DNA of 64,000 nucleotides. Source: Salinarimonas rosea DSM 21201 (GTDB taxonomy: Bacteria > Pseudomonadota > Alphaproteobacteria > Rhizobiales > Beijerinckiaceae). The notes under the pieces were generated by a model. That model searched no databases. It worked only from the letters and a program-made list of their open reading frames with translations, and was not told the origin of the DNA. Below, in pieces: positions 36,633 through 45,905 of the stretch. The DNA lies in NCBI RefSeq assembly GCF_000429045.1, contig NZ_KE386843.1, positions 1 through 64,000 of the forward strand, in the 5' to 3' direction. Both the position numbers and the translations under genes were made by a program. Within the stretch, counting starts at the first letter, position 1. Each line of letters starts with the position of its first letter.

Positions 36633-39299
36633 ATGCCAATTCCCCGCCTGGACGTCGTCCTCGGCCTCTCCCTCGACGCCGGCGGCGCGCCGGACGGCTG
36701 CGGCGGAGCGACGGGGGCGCTCGGGTCGCCGGTCGTCGGGCCGATGGGGCTCGTGGACATCCTGGAGACGTTCTGCGGCCTCTCGGCCCCGACGGCGAGC
36801 GCGGTGACCCGTATCGCCGCGTGGCAGCGGGCGCTTGAGGCGGCGGGGCCGGGGCGGTTCTGGGCGCGCTCGATCGAGGCGGACGCGTGGGCGACGGCGC
36901 GGGTGCTGCTGCGCTGGCGCGACGGGCTCGTCGAGGCCGGGTGGACGGCGGACCACGACCTCGCCCCGCCGCGCCTCGCGGATCTCGCCGCCGCCGAGCG
37001 GGCGGCGCAGGGGCTCCCCGCGGGGCTGCCGGACCGGATCGCGCGGCTCATCCCCGAGATCGACGCGCCCTGCGTCGCGCGCCTCGGCCGGGTGCGGCTG
37101 GTCGATCGTCGCGCGCACCTGCCGCCGGGGCTGCGTCGTCTCGTCGATCGGCTGGAGGCTCTGGGCGTGGTCGTCGAGGAGATGGCCTTCGCCCCGGCGG
37201 CGCCCGCCGAGACCGCCCTCGGGCGGCTCCAGCGCTGGCTGGTGGAGGGCGGCGGCGTCGCCGGCGCGCCGGATGGCAGCCTCACGCTCGCCGCCTGCGC
37301 CAGCGCGCCGCTCGCCGCCGAGCTCGTCGGGCAATGGGTCGACGGGGCGCCCGCCGGCGCGACCGCGACTCTGGTCGCGGAGGGCGGCGACAGCCGGCTG
37401 CTCGACCACGGGCTCGCCGCCGCGGGCCAGCCCCGGGCGGGGCGCAGCCTGCGCTCGCCGCGCCGCGGCACGCTGCAGGTGCTCCATCTCGGCTTCGCCG
37501 TCGCCTGGGCGCCGTTCGATCCGCACGCGCTGATGCAGCTCCTGACGTTTCCCGACGGGCCGATCGCCCGCCGCGCCGCCGGGCGTCTCGCGCGAGCGCT
37601 GGAGGAGGCGCCGGGTCGGGGCGGCGAGGCATGGCGCGAGGCGTGGAAGACGATCGAGGCCGACGCGCTCGCGGACGCCGAGGGCGACGCCGCCCACGCC
37701 GCGCGCCGTCTCGAGCGCTGGCGCGCCTGGGCCGATCCGGATTGCGCCGACCCGGTCGCCGGCATGCCGGCCGCGCAGGCGCTCGCGATCTGCGACCGCG
37801 CCGCCTCCTGGGCCGTCGCCCGCCACGCCACGACGCAAGATCCCCTCTTCCTCGCCACCGCGCGCCTCGCCGACGACGTCCGCCGCGCCCTCGTCGCGCT
37901 CGGGCGCGCGCACTATCCGCGCACGCTCGTCGCGCGCATCGTCGACGAGGCGCTGGACGTGGGCGAGGCCGATCCGGCGGCCGTCGCCGAGGCCGCGCCC
38001 TGGCGCTGCGTCGCCCATCCGGGCGCCGTTTGGGGCCCGGTCGATACGCTCGTCTGGTGGAACTTCGTCGCGCCCGGGGACGCCGCGGCGCAGAGCCCGT
38101 GGACCAAGGCCGAGCGCGAGGCGCTCGAAGCCGTCGGCGTCCGTCCCGACACGCCCGCCCGCGCCGCCGCCGCGGCAGCCGCCGCGTGGGAGCGGGCGGT
38201 GCTGTGCGCCCGCGAGCGCATCCTCCTCGTCGCGCCCGGCCTCGAGGCGCACGACGAGGACGCGCTGCACCCGCTCGCCCACCGGATCGCGCCCGCGTTG
38301 AAGGTGCTCGGCACGCGCGCCCGCCTCGAGGAGGCGCTCGCCGCCCCCGCGACGCATCTGTGCGGCCGGGACCTCGCCCGCCTCCCAGCGACGGCGAACG
38401 CGCCGCCGAGCGCCCGGTTCCTGTGGCCGACGCCGGCCGACTTCGCCGCCCGGCTCGCCGGGCGCCGGCAGTCGGCGACCGCCTTCGAGACCCTCGCCGC
38501 ATGCCCGCTCGCGTGGGCGCTGCGCCACGTCGCGGGGCTCTATCCCGGCCAGGCGCGGGCGATCGGCGACGAGGAGCGGCTGATCGGCAACCTCGCCCAT
38601 GCCCTCTCGGTCGAGATCTTCCGGCCCGGCCCGCCGCCGGCGCCGGACGCCGCCGCCGAGGCGACGCAAGCGCGGCTCGACGCGCTGATCGACATGCTCG
38701 CCGCGCCCTTGCGCCATCCCGCGGCGGCGATCGACCTCGCCTTCGCCCGCCGCCGCCTGCCGGAGGCGATGGCGACGCTGGCGACGCTCCTCGACGACAA
38801 CGGCCTGACCGTCGTCGCCACCGAGGAGCCGTTCGATACCAAGGTCGAGGGGCTGCCCGTGCACGGCAAGATCGACCTCGTCGCGCAGGACGCGCGCGGC
38901 GGCATCGTGATCGTCGATCTCAAATGGACCCGCAGCCCGAAGCGCCGACGCGAGGAGATCGAGGACGGCCGCGCCATCCAGCTCGCGACCTACGCCGCGG
39001 TGCGGGGCGGCGTCGGCGCGCGGGCGGGATACTTCCTCCTGCGCCAGCGCCTCTTCGCGACGCCCGCCGGGGAGGGGCTGGCCGGCTACGAGGTGGCGGC
39101 CGCCCGCACGCTCCCCGAGACCTGGGCGGCCATGCGCGAGACCTACCGCCTCTGGCGCGAGGCGGCGGAAGGCGGGCGTCTCGTCGCCCGCGGGGTGGAG
39201 GGCTGCGAGGCGTACGAGCCGCAGGACCTACCGCTCGTGCGCGAGGTGGAATGCAAGTATTGCGATTATCGAGGCCTGTGCCGGGTGAGGAGCGCGTGA
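36633..39299 (+). CDS. AddB-like PD-(D/E)XK nuclease with Fe-S cluster
   Basis: An 888-residue protein related to AddB. The C-terminal nuclease has GKIDLV near residue 746, VDLKW just after and QLATYA (motif QxxxY) near 785. Four cysteines match the AddB/Cas4 iron-sulphur arrangement: one in LAACPLAWAL near 625 and three in CKYCDYRGLC near 874-883. The N-terminal 600 residues are helicase-like in length but show no Walker A, as for AddB. A weak GGAAGAG precedes the ATG. It overlaps the AddA-like gene by 1 bp (TGATG). It probably forms an end-processing helicase-nuclease with that protein. Whether it is the host's only AddAB or a dedicated defence copy is unknown. Confidence 0.82.
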   Translation: MPIPRLDVVLGLSLDAGGAPDGCGGATGALGSPVVGPMGLVDILETFCGLSAPTASAVTRIAAWQRALEAAGPGRFWARSIEADAWATARVLLRWRDGLVEAGWTADHDLAPPRLADLAAAERAAQGLPAGLPDRIARLIPEIDAPCVARLGRVRLVDRRAHLPPGLRRLVDRLEALGVVVEEMAFAPAAPAETALGRLQRWLVEGGGVAGAPDGSLTLAACASAPLAAELVGQWVDGAPAGATATLVAEGGDSRLLDHGLAAAGQPRAGRSLRSPRRGTLQVLHLGFAVAWAPFDPHALMQLLTFPDGPIARRAAGRLARALEEAPGRGGEAWREAWKTIEADALADAEGDAAHAARRLERWRAWADPDCADPVAGMPAAQALAICDRAASWAVARHATTQDPLFLATARLADDVRRALVALGRAHYPRTLVARIVDEALDVGEADPAAVAEAAPWRCVAHPGAVWGPVDTLVWWNFVAPGDAAAQSPWTKAEREALEAVGVRPDTPARAAAAAAAAWERAVLCARERILLVAPGLEAHDEDALHPLAHRIAPALKVLGTRARLEEALAAPATHLCGRDLARLPATANAPPSARFLWPTPADFAARLAGRRQSATAFETLAACPLAWALRHVAGLYPGQARAIGDEERLIGNLAHALSVEIFRPGPPPAPDAAAEATQARLDALIDMLAAPLRHPAAAIDLAFARRRLPEAMATLATLLDDNGLTVVATEEPFDTKVEGLPVHGKIDLVAQDARGGIVIVDLKWTRSPKRRREEIEDGRAIQLATYAAVRGGVGARAGYFLLRQRLFATPAGEGLAGYEVAAARTLPETWAAMRETYRLWREAAEGGRLVARGVEGCEAYEPQDLPLVREVECKYCDYRGLCRVRSA

Positions 39300-42200
39300 T
39301 GAGCCACACCCCGCCCGCTTTCGGCCGCGTCGATTCGCTGATCGCCTCGGCCGGCACCGGCAAGACCTACAGCCTCGTCGAGGAGATCGCCCGCGCCATC
39401 GCGGGCGATCTCGAGCCAGACCGCCTGCTCGCCGCGACCTTCACCAAGAAGGCCGCCGGCGAGCTCTCGGCGCGCATTCGCACAAAGCTCATCGAGCAGG
39501 GCAGGGCGGACATCGCCGCCGCGATGCTCACGGCTCGGATCGGCACGGTGAACAGCGTCTGCGGCACGCTGATCGAGACCTTCGCCTTCGCGCTGGGCCG
39601 CTCCCCGCTCGCCGAAGTGATCGCCGAGGACCGGCAGGCCGTGCTCTTCGCCCGCGCCACCGGCGAGGCGATGGAGGCGCACGCGGCCGAGATCGGCGCG
39701 ATCGCGGAGCTGCTCGACATTGATGACGACGATCGGGAGCAACACGGCTCCATGAAGAAGGGGTGGCGCGGCGACGTACGGCGCATCGTCGCCGCGGCTC
39801 AGCTGAACGGGCTCGGCGCCGCCGATATGGACCGGTGCGCGGAGCACTCGATTGCCGGGCTTCGACGCTGCCTGGCTGCTCCTCATCCCGGCGAGACGGC
39901 CGAGAGCCTCGATCGGGCGCTCGCGAATGCCGTTTCCGACCTTTGCGCGGCAGTCACGCCAGCGGTTTTCGACGGCCTCACGAAAGGCGGGCGGACCGAC
40001 GTCGCCTCGGTCCGGACCGCACACGAGACCCTCCGCCGCGGTGATCGGCTCAAGTGGAGCGACTGGGCTCGCCTGTCCAAGATCGGCAAGACGAAGGCGG
40101 ACGCCCACCTCTTCGACGACGTGAAGACCGCCGCTGCCGCGCATCCCCGCCATCCGCGCCTCAGCGCGGACCTCGCGGCCTTCGTCGCGGCTCTGTTCGC
40201 CTGCGCCGCGCGCTGCATGACGGCCTACGCCGCCCACAAGCGCGAGCGCGGCCTCGTCGACTTCGTCGACCAGGAGATGCTCGCGCTCGACATCCTGCGC
40301 GATCCCGCGAACCGCGAGCGCCTCAAGGAGCTGATCGACGCCGTCTTCGTCGACGAGTTCCAGGATTCGAGCCCGATCCAGGTGGCGATCTTCTCGGCGC
40401 TCGCACGGATCGTGCCGGTCAGCGTCTGGGTCGGCGATCCGAAGCAGTCGATCTTCGGCTTCCGCGACGCGGACCCGGAGCTGACGCTCGCCGCGGCGCA
40501 GGGGATCACGGCGGGGACGGGCGGCGCGACACGTTATCTTCGCAAGTCCTGGCGCTCGCGCACGCCGATCGTCGATCTCGTCAACGAGGCCTTCCTGCCA
40601 CCCTTCCGTAGCGTCGGCATGAAGGACGAGGAGATCGCCTTCGACGGGGCGGCGCGCGAGGACGCCGACGGGGCGCCCGCCGCCTTCTCCGTCTGGAGCA
40701 TGGCGGGGAAGAACGCCGGCGAGCGCACCGCCGCGCTCGCCGCCCATGTCGCCGGGCTTCTCGCCGAGCCCGAGGCATGGCCGGTCGGGATCAAGGGCAC
40801 GGAGAAGACCCGCCCCGCCCGCGGCGGCGACGTCGCCGTGCTGTGCCGGAGCAACGACCAGGTCGAGAAGATCGCGCAGGCGCTCGCGGATGCGGGCCTG
40901 CGCGTCGCCGTCGACCGCGCGGGGCTTCTCGCCACGCCGCAGGCGGAGCTGATGACGGCCGCCTTGCGTGCGGTCGCCGATCCATCGGACAGGCTGGCGC
41001 TCGCCGAATTGTGCCGCTTCGCCCGCGACGACGAGGACTGGCTCGCCGCCTCCTTCGCCGAGGACGCCGGCGCGGCGTTGCGCGCCGCGCTGCCCTTCGC
41101 CGGTGAGCTCGAGGCGCTGCGGGAGCGCGCCGCCCAGCTCACACCGGCCGAGATGCTGGACGCGGTGCTGCATCTGCCGGGCCTCGTCGCCCTCGTCGGG
41201 TCGTGGGGCATGCTCGAGGAGCGCTGGCACGACCTCGAGGCTTTGCGCGCACTCGCATCCACCTACGAGGAGGAGTGCCGGGCCGAGCGCGCGCCCGCCA
41301 CGCTGGTCGGCCTCTGCGCCTGGCTCGGCGCGCTCGAGAAGGCGGACCGCCCCAAGAGCCGGCACCCCGACGCCGTCCACGTGCTCACCTATCACCGCGC
41401 CAAGGGCTTGGAATGGCCGATCGTGGTGCTGACCGAGTTCGAATCCGAGGCCAAGGGCTCGCCCTTCGGCCTGCGCGCCGAGAACGCGACGGGCGCGACG
41501 CCCGACTGGCGCGACCCGCTCGCGGGCCGCGTGCTTCGCTACTGGCCCTGGCCATACGGCGACCAGAAGAAGGGCGTCGGCCTCGACGAGACCGCCGCGA
41601 CGAGCCCGGAGGGCGTCGCCGCGCTCGCCTCCGAGCGGCTGGAGCGCGTGCGGCTCCTCTATGTCGGCCTCACCCGCGCCCGCGACACGCTGGTCTTCGC
41701 CCTCACCGGCAAGGACCGCGCCTGGCTCGACGAGCTGACCGACGGGGCCGGGACGCCGCTCGTCTCCTTCGCCGAGGGCATGGTGCGCGTGGGGAAGCGT
41801 TCGTTCCCATGCCGCGGCGAGCCGACCCCGCGGGCAGAGGGCTCCGCGGCGCCCGCGCCCGTCGATCACCTCCGCCCGGTGGTGGCGCGCCGCACCTATC
41901 CGCCGCTGCGGATCGCGCCGAGCGGGGTCGCGGCCGAGAGCGCGCGGATTGTCGAGACGATCGATCTAGGCCCGCGCTTCGCCCTCGCGGGCCGGCCCGA
42001 CATGCAGGCGATCGGCGAGGCCTGCCACCGCTTCCTCGCCTGCGACGACCCCGCCCTCGATCCGCCGAGCCGCCGCGCCCGCGCCGCCCGCCTGATCGCC
42101 GCCTGGGGCGCCGCGCCGCTCGCGCCCGACGATCTCCTCGAGATGTCCCGCCGCCTCGCCGCCTTCCTCGCCGCGCACTATCCGGACGCGGGCCTCGCCC

Positions 42201-42475
42201 CGGAATGGCCGGTGCACATGCCGGACGGCGACCGGGTGCTCGCCGGGCGCATCGACCTCCTGGTCGACGCGGGCGATCGCCTCGCCATCGTCGACCACAA
42301 GAGCTTCCCCGGCGGCGTCGAAACCGGCGACGCCCGCCTCGCCGCCTTTGCGGGGCAGGCGGGGCTCTACGCGCGCGCGGTGACGCGGGCGACCGGGCGG
42401 CCGTGCGGGGAGCTGTGGCTGCACCAGCCGGTGGTGGGGCGGATCGTGCGGGTCGAGGTCGACGCGCCCGTCTGA
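39299..42475 (+). CDS. AddA-like UvrD helicase with C-terminal nuclease
   Basis: A 1058-residue helicase-nuclease. Motifs: SAGTGKTYSL near residue 18, ATFTKKAAGEL near 45, VDEFQDSSPIQ near 350, GDPKQSIFGFRDAD near 380, TYHRAKGLEWP near 695 and YVGLTRARDTL near 790. The C-terminal PD-(D/E)XK domain has a GEACHRFL helix near 905, AGRIDLLVD near 980, IVDHKSF near 998 and QAGLYARAV near 1025. All catalytic residues expected of AddA are present. The start overlaps the stop of the AddB-like gene. Together the two should resect or destroy linear DNA ends. The neighbouring McrBC genes suggest a defence setting. Confidence 0.87.
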   Translation: MSHTPPAFGRVDSLIASAGTGKTYSLVEEIARAIAGDLEPDRLLAATFTKKAAGELSARIRTKLIEQGRADIAAAMLTARIGTVNSVCGTLIETFAFALGRSPLAEVIAEDRQAVLFARATGEAMEAHAAEIGAIAELLDIDDDDREQHGSMKKGWRGDVRRIVAAAQLNGLGAADMDRCAEHSIAGLRRCLAAPHPGETAESLDRALANAVSDLCAAVTPAVFDGLTKGGRTDVASVRTAHETLRRGDRLKWSDWARLSKIGKTKADAHLFDDVKTAAAAHPRHPRLSADLAAFVAALFACAARCMTAYAAHKRERGLVDFVDQEMLALDILRDPANRERLKELIDAVFVDEFQDSSPIQVAIFSALARIVPVSVWVGDPKQSIFGFRDADPELTLAAAQGITAGTGGATRYLRKSWRSRTPIVDLVNEAFLPPFRSVGMKDEEIAFDGAAREDADGAPAAFSVWSMAGKNAGERTAALAAHVAGLLAEPEAWPVGIKGTEKTRPARGGDVAVLCRSNDQVEKIAQALADAGLRVAVDRAGLLATPQAELMTAALRAVADPSDRLALAELCRFARDDEDWLAASFAEDAGAALRAALPFAGELEALRERAAQLTPAEMLDAVLHLPGLVALVGSWGMLEERWHDLEALRALASTYEEECRAERAPATLVGLCAWLGALEKADRPKSRHPDAVHVLTYHRAKGLEWPIVVLTEFESEAKGSPFGLRAENATGATPDWRDPLAGRVLRYWPWPYGDQKKGVGLDETAATSPEGVAALASERLERVRLLYVGLTRARDTLVFALTGKDRAWLDELTDGAGTPLVSFAEGMVRVGKRSFPCRGEPTPRAEGSAAPAPVDHLRPVVARRTYPPLRIAPSGVAAESARIVETIDLGPRFALAGRPDMQAIGEACHRFLACDDPALDPPSRRARAARLIAAWGAAPLAPDDLLEMSRRLAAFLAAHYPDAGLAPEWPVHMPDGDRVLAGRIDLLVDAGDRLAIVDHKSFPGGVETGDARLAAFAGQAGLYARAVTRATGRPCGELWLHQPVVGRIVRVEVDAPV

Positions 42476-42519
42476 CGGGAGCGTTTTGTTTCTGCGATGG
42501 GGAATTCGGAGGGGCGGCG

Positions 42520-42765
42520 TTGAGGAGAGACGAGTTCAAGGCATGGCTGGAGATGAGCGGACGGGCGCCGTCCGCGACCAGGATCCGCATCAGCTACGTG
42601 AGCGCCATCGAAAGGCGGATGCAGGCGCTCGGAAGCCCGTTCGCGGACATCGATGCCGCCTACGAAACGGACAAGCTGGAACAGCTGCGCTCCGCGCTTG
42701 CCGATCTGACGAAGGAACTATCAGGAAGGCGGCACGGCCTATCGGGCCTTGATGCCGAACTCTGA
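42520..42765 (+). CDS. Small helical protein ahead of mcrB
   Basis: An 81-residue protein with a TTG start. The start is supported by an excellent Shine-Dalgarno, GGAGGGG at 42508-42514, five bases upstream. The sequence (DEFKAWL, then RISYVSAIERR and a run of charged helices) resembles the small SAM-like or integrase-N-like domains often encoded just before McrB. It overlaps the start of the McrB-like gene by 14 bp, so the two are coupled. It probably recognises DNA or bridges subunits for McrBC. Confidence 0.7.
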   Translation: MRRDEFKAWLEMSGRAPSATRIRISYVSAIERRMQALGSPFADIDAAYETDKLEQLRSALADLTKELSGRRHGLSGLDAEL

Positions 42766-44380
42766 CGGCTCTCGACATCGGCTGAACGGCTTCCGGAACG
42801 CGCTGGAAAGCTATCGCCGTTTCCGTGACGCCCCCAACCTCGCGCCCGGTCCCGACGTCCTGGGCGACGTCGACGTGCCCACCCCGACGAATCTGATCCT
42901 CTACGGCCCTCCCGGAACCGGCAAGACCTACGCCACTGCCGCCGAGGCGGTTCGCCTGTGCGACGGAGAGGTCCCGGAGAAGCGATCGGAGCTGATGGCC
43001 CGCTACGCGAAGCTGCGGGAAGCCGGTCAAAGCCGCTTCGTCACCTTCCACCAATCCTATTCCTACGAGGACTTCGTGGAGGGCCTCCGACCGGTCTCGC
43101 CGGACACCGGTGGCGAAGTCTCGGACGGCGACGGTCCCGGCTTTCGCCTCGCCCCCGTGAAGGGCGTCTTCCGGGAGATCTGCGCCCGCGCCGAACAGGC
43201 GCGTAAGCGCGGCGGCAGCGCGCCCTTCGACATGGGCGAGCGGCGGGTCTTCAAGATGTCGCTCGGCCGAGCCGGCGTCGAGGACGAGGTCTACGAAGGT
43301 GCGCTCGCCGGCGGCTACGTCGTGCTGGGCTGGGGCGGTGAGGTGGACTGGTCGGATCCGGTCTACAAGGACTACGAGGCCGTCAAAGCGCGCTGGAACG
43401 AGATCGAACCGGGAGTGAGCGGCAACAGTGGCAACGTGGTCCAGGTTTGGAGCTTCCGTGGCCACATGCGCGAAGGCGATCTCGTCGTGGTCCCGGCCGG
43501 CAACCATGCCTTCCGCGCCATCGGCGAGATCACGGGCGACTACCGTTACGACCCGACGGGTTTCCGAACGTACAACCATCGCCGCGACGTCCGCTGGCTC
43601 CTGAAGCTCGACGAGCCTCTCGGCGTCGACGAGATTTACGCCAAGCCGTTCACGCAGCAATCCTGCTACCGGCTCTCCGACGACCATATCAAGCGCGAGG
43701 CCCTCGCCCGTCTCCTCCCCGGCGAGGCCATCGAGGACGATCTGCCGCCGGACCAGTTCGTGCTCGTCGTCGACGAGATCAACCGCGCCAACGTCTCGAA
43801 GGTGCTCGGCGAGCTCATCACCCTGCTTGAGCCCGACAAGCGCCTCGGCGGCGAGAACGAGATCCGCCTGACGCTGCCCTATTCCGGCGACGCCTTCGGC
43901 GTGCCGGACAACCTCCACATCGTCGGCACGATGAACACCGCCGATCGCTCCATCGCGCTCCTCGACACCGCGCTGAGGCGGCGTTTCGTCTTCCGCGAGC
44001 TGATGCCGCGCCCGGAGCTGCTGGCGGCCGCGAGCGCGGCGACAGGGATCGACCTCGGCGAGTTCCTCCGGCGCGTCAACGAGCGGATCGAGTACCTCGT
44101 CGACCGCGAGCGCCAGATCGGCCACGCCTACCTCATGGCCTGCCACACCCGGGCGGAGGTCGACGAGGCGATGCGCCTCAAGGTCATCCCGCTCCTGCAG
44201 GAGTACTTCTTCGAGGACTGGGGCAAGGTCGCGCTGGTGCTCGGCGATCCGACGGGCCAGCGGTTCCTGGAGCGCATCAAGCTGAAACCACCGCCGGGGC
44301 TCGACGACGACGGCGCCGAGCCGCGCGTGAGCTGGCGCGTCCGGGACAGCTTTCCCCTCGACGCCTACGGCGCCGCATGA
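42752..44380 (+). CDS. mcrB: McrB-like AAA+ GTPase with inserted PUA-like domain
   Basis: A 542-residue AAA+ motor. Walker A GPPGTGKT is near residue 53, Walker B VLVVDEINRAN near 340 and the McrB signature GTMNTADRS near 394, followed by an arginine finger region (LRRRF). Between Walker A and Walker B, about residues 160-310, lies an EVE/Mrr-N-like PUA fold (YVVLGWGG, then VWSFRGHMREGDLVVVP and GEITGDYRY). Such domains read modified bases. In most McrB proteins the specificity domain is N-terminal. ATG at 42752 is preferred over the adjacent TTG. With McrC it should cut DNA carrying modified cytosines or related marks. Confidence 0.88.
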   Translation: MPNSDGSRHRLNGFRNALESYRRFRDAPNLAPGPDVLGDVDVPTPTNLILYGPPGTGKTYATAAEAVRLCDGEVPEKRSELMARYAKLREAGQSRFVTFHQSYSYEDFVEGLRPVSPDTGGEVSDGDGPGFRLAPVKGVFREICARAEQARKRGGSAPFDMGERRVFKMSLGRAGVEDEVYEGALAGGYVVLGWGGEVDWSDPVYKDYEAVKARWNEIEPGVSGNSGNVVQVWSFRGHMREGDLVVVPAGNHAFRAIGEITGDYRYDPTGFRTYNHRRDVRWLLKLDEPLGVDEIYAKPFTQQSCYRLSDDHIKREALARLLPGEAIEDDLPPDQFVLVVDEINRANVSKVLGELITLLEPDKRLGGENEIRLTLPYSGDAFGVPDNLHIVGTMNTADRSIALLDTALRRRFVFRELMPRPELLAAASAATGIDLGEFLRRVNERIEYLVDRERQIGHAYLMACHTRAEVDEAMRLKVIPLLQEYFFEDWGKVALVLGDPTGQRFLERIKLKPPPGLDDDGAEPRVSWRVRDSFPLDAYGAA

Positions 44381-45684
44381 TCCGGCGCAGCGTCTCGGAG
44401 TGGGCGCACATCGCCTATGGCGAAGGGCCGGAGGAGATCCCGCGCTTCGCGGCGGACCGTATCGCCGCCACCGCCCGCATCTCGCCGCTCGCCGGCGCGA
44501 GCGGGACGGGCGTCCTGGAACATGGCCGCACGGGGCTACGCGCCCGGAACATCGTCGGAGTGATCGCTGCCGAGGGCTGCTCGCTCGAGATCCTGCCGAA
44601 GATTGACGGTCTGGACGGCGAGGGCGCGGTCCGTCGCCGGCTCGTGCGCATGCTCGCCGTCGCGCTCGATCTCGACCTCGCCGCCGGTCGGCTCACCGCG
44701 CTCGATGAGCAGCGGGAGGATCTTCTCGAGATCCTCATCCGCCTTTTCGCCGAGCGCCTGACGGAGGCGGTACGCCGCGGAATGCCCCGGGCCTACGTTC
44801 CCGAGGAGGGCGACCTGACCGCCTTGCGCGGCCGTCTCGACCTGATCCGCCAGTCTACCACGCTGCTCGCGACGCCCCAGAAGCTCGCCTGCCGCTACGA
44901 CGCGCTCTCGCCGGACATCGCGCTCAACCAGGTCATGAGGGCCGCTGTCGGCGTCCTCGCCGGTCACGCGCGCCGGGAGGGGACACGGCGGCTCCTGCGC
45001 GAGCTCGCTTTCGTCTATGCGGACGTCGCGCTTGCGCCGCCCGGGCGCCTCCCCTTCGACCGGATCCATCTCGACCGCGGCAACATGCGCTGGCGCGATC
45101 TGGTGGAGCTCGCGCAGCTGCTGCTAGGGGGCCGCTACCAGACGACCTCGTTCGAACCTCGGCGCGGGTTCTCGCTCCTCTTCGACATGAACGCGCTGTT
45201 CGAGGCCTACATCGCCCGCCTGCTCGCCCGCGCGCTGCGCCCCGAGGGCTTGACGGTCGTGGCCCAGGGAGGACGCCGCTTCTGCCTGACGCACGTCGCG
45301 ACCGGGACGGAGGCGTTCCAGACCCGTCCCGACCTGATCATCCGGCGGGGAGACGCCATCCTGCTCGTCGCCGACACCAAGTGGAAGCGTCTCGCGCCGC
45401 GGATCGACGACGCTAAACAGGGCGTCTCCCAGGCCGACGTCTACCAGATGATGGCCTACGGCCGCCTCTATGCCTGCCCGCGTCTCGCCCTGCTGTACCC
45501 GCACCACCCTGGTCTCGGCGCCGATGAAGGGCTCTCGAGCCGTCATCGCGTGGCCGATTGCGCGGACGAGATCGCGATCCTCACGCACGATCTGACACGC
45601 GAGGACGACGCGCTCGAGCGCTTGAGGACAGGACTGGCGTCCATGATCGGCACGCCCAGCCTCGCGGCCGCGACCGGGCTCTGA
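44377..45684 (+). CDS. mcrC: McrC-like endonuclease subunit
   Basis: A 435-residue McrC-family protein. The N-terminal half contacts McrB; the C-terminal PD-(D/E)XK nuclease has RPDLIIR near residue 310, VADTKWKRL near 325 and QADVYQMMAYG near 350, so the active site is complete. ATG overlaps the mcrB stop (ATGA). It supplies the nuclease for the McrB motor and activates its GTPase. It is the last gene of the defence island; a GC-rich hairpin lies about 50 bp beyond it. Confidence 0.92.
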   Translation: MIRRSVSEWAHIAYGEGPEEIPRFAADRIAATARISPLAGASGTGVLEHGRTGLRARNIVGVIAAEGCSLEILPKIDGLDGEGAVRRRLVRMLAVALDLDLAAGRLTALDEQREDLLEILIRLFAERLTEAVRRGMPRAYVPEEGDLTALRGRLDLIRQSTTLLATPQKLACRYDALSPDIALNQVMRAAVGVLAGHARREGTRRLLRELAFVYADVALAPPGRLPFDRIHLDRGNMRWRDLVELAQLLLGGRYQTTSFEPRRGFSLLFDMNALFEAYIARLLARALRPEGLTVVAQGGRRFCLTHVATGTEAFQTRPDLIIRRGDAILLVADTKWKRLAPRIDDAKQGVSQADVYQMMAYGRLYACPRLALLYPHHPGLGADEGLSSRHRVADCADEIAILTHDLTREDDALERLRTGLASMIGTPSLAAATGL

Positions 45685-45733
45685 ATTCGGAGCACCGATG
45701 GGTTCACTTCTGGGGGAACGGCCGACCGACAGC

Positions 45734-45754
45734 CGGCTCGATCGGACCGAGCCG
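45734..45754 (+). terminator. GC-rich hairpin after mcrC
   Basis: CGGCTCG and CGAGCCG form a perfect 7-bp stem around a 7-base loop, 50 bp after the mcrC stop. There is no T-tract, so intrinsic termination is doubtful, but the position fits a transcript 3' end. Confidence 0.3.
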
Positions 45755-45905
45755 ACATCGCCGCCTCCGACCCGACGTACGCTCCGTACAGCCAAGCCCG
45801 GCTGCTTGCATCATTGCTTGGACGCCTTCATGAAGCGGCTCACAAGCCCGGCGACGACGCCGCAGCCGGCTGCAAGCACGCCGGGCGCTTCAGGAGACAT
45901 CGAAG

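Noticed and set aside
36887-39298. Upstream in-frame extension of the AddA-like gene (1862 codons in total)
   Set aside because: The extension overlaps the whole AddB-like gene in another frame and is Arg/Ala-rich. The helicase homology starts at ATG 39299, which overlaps the AddB stop.
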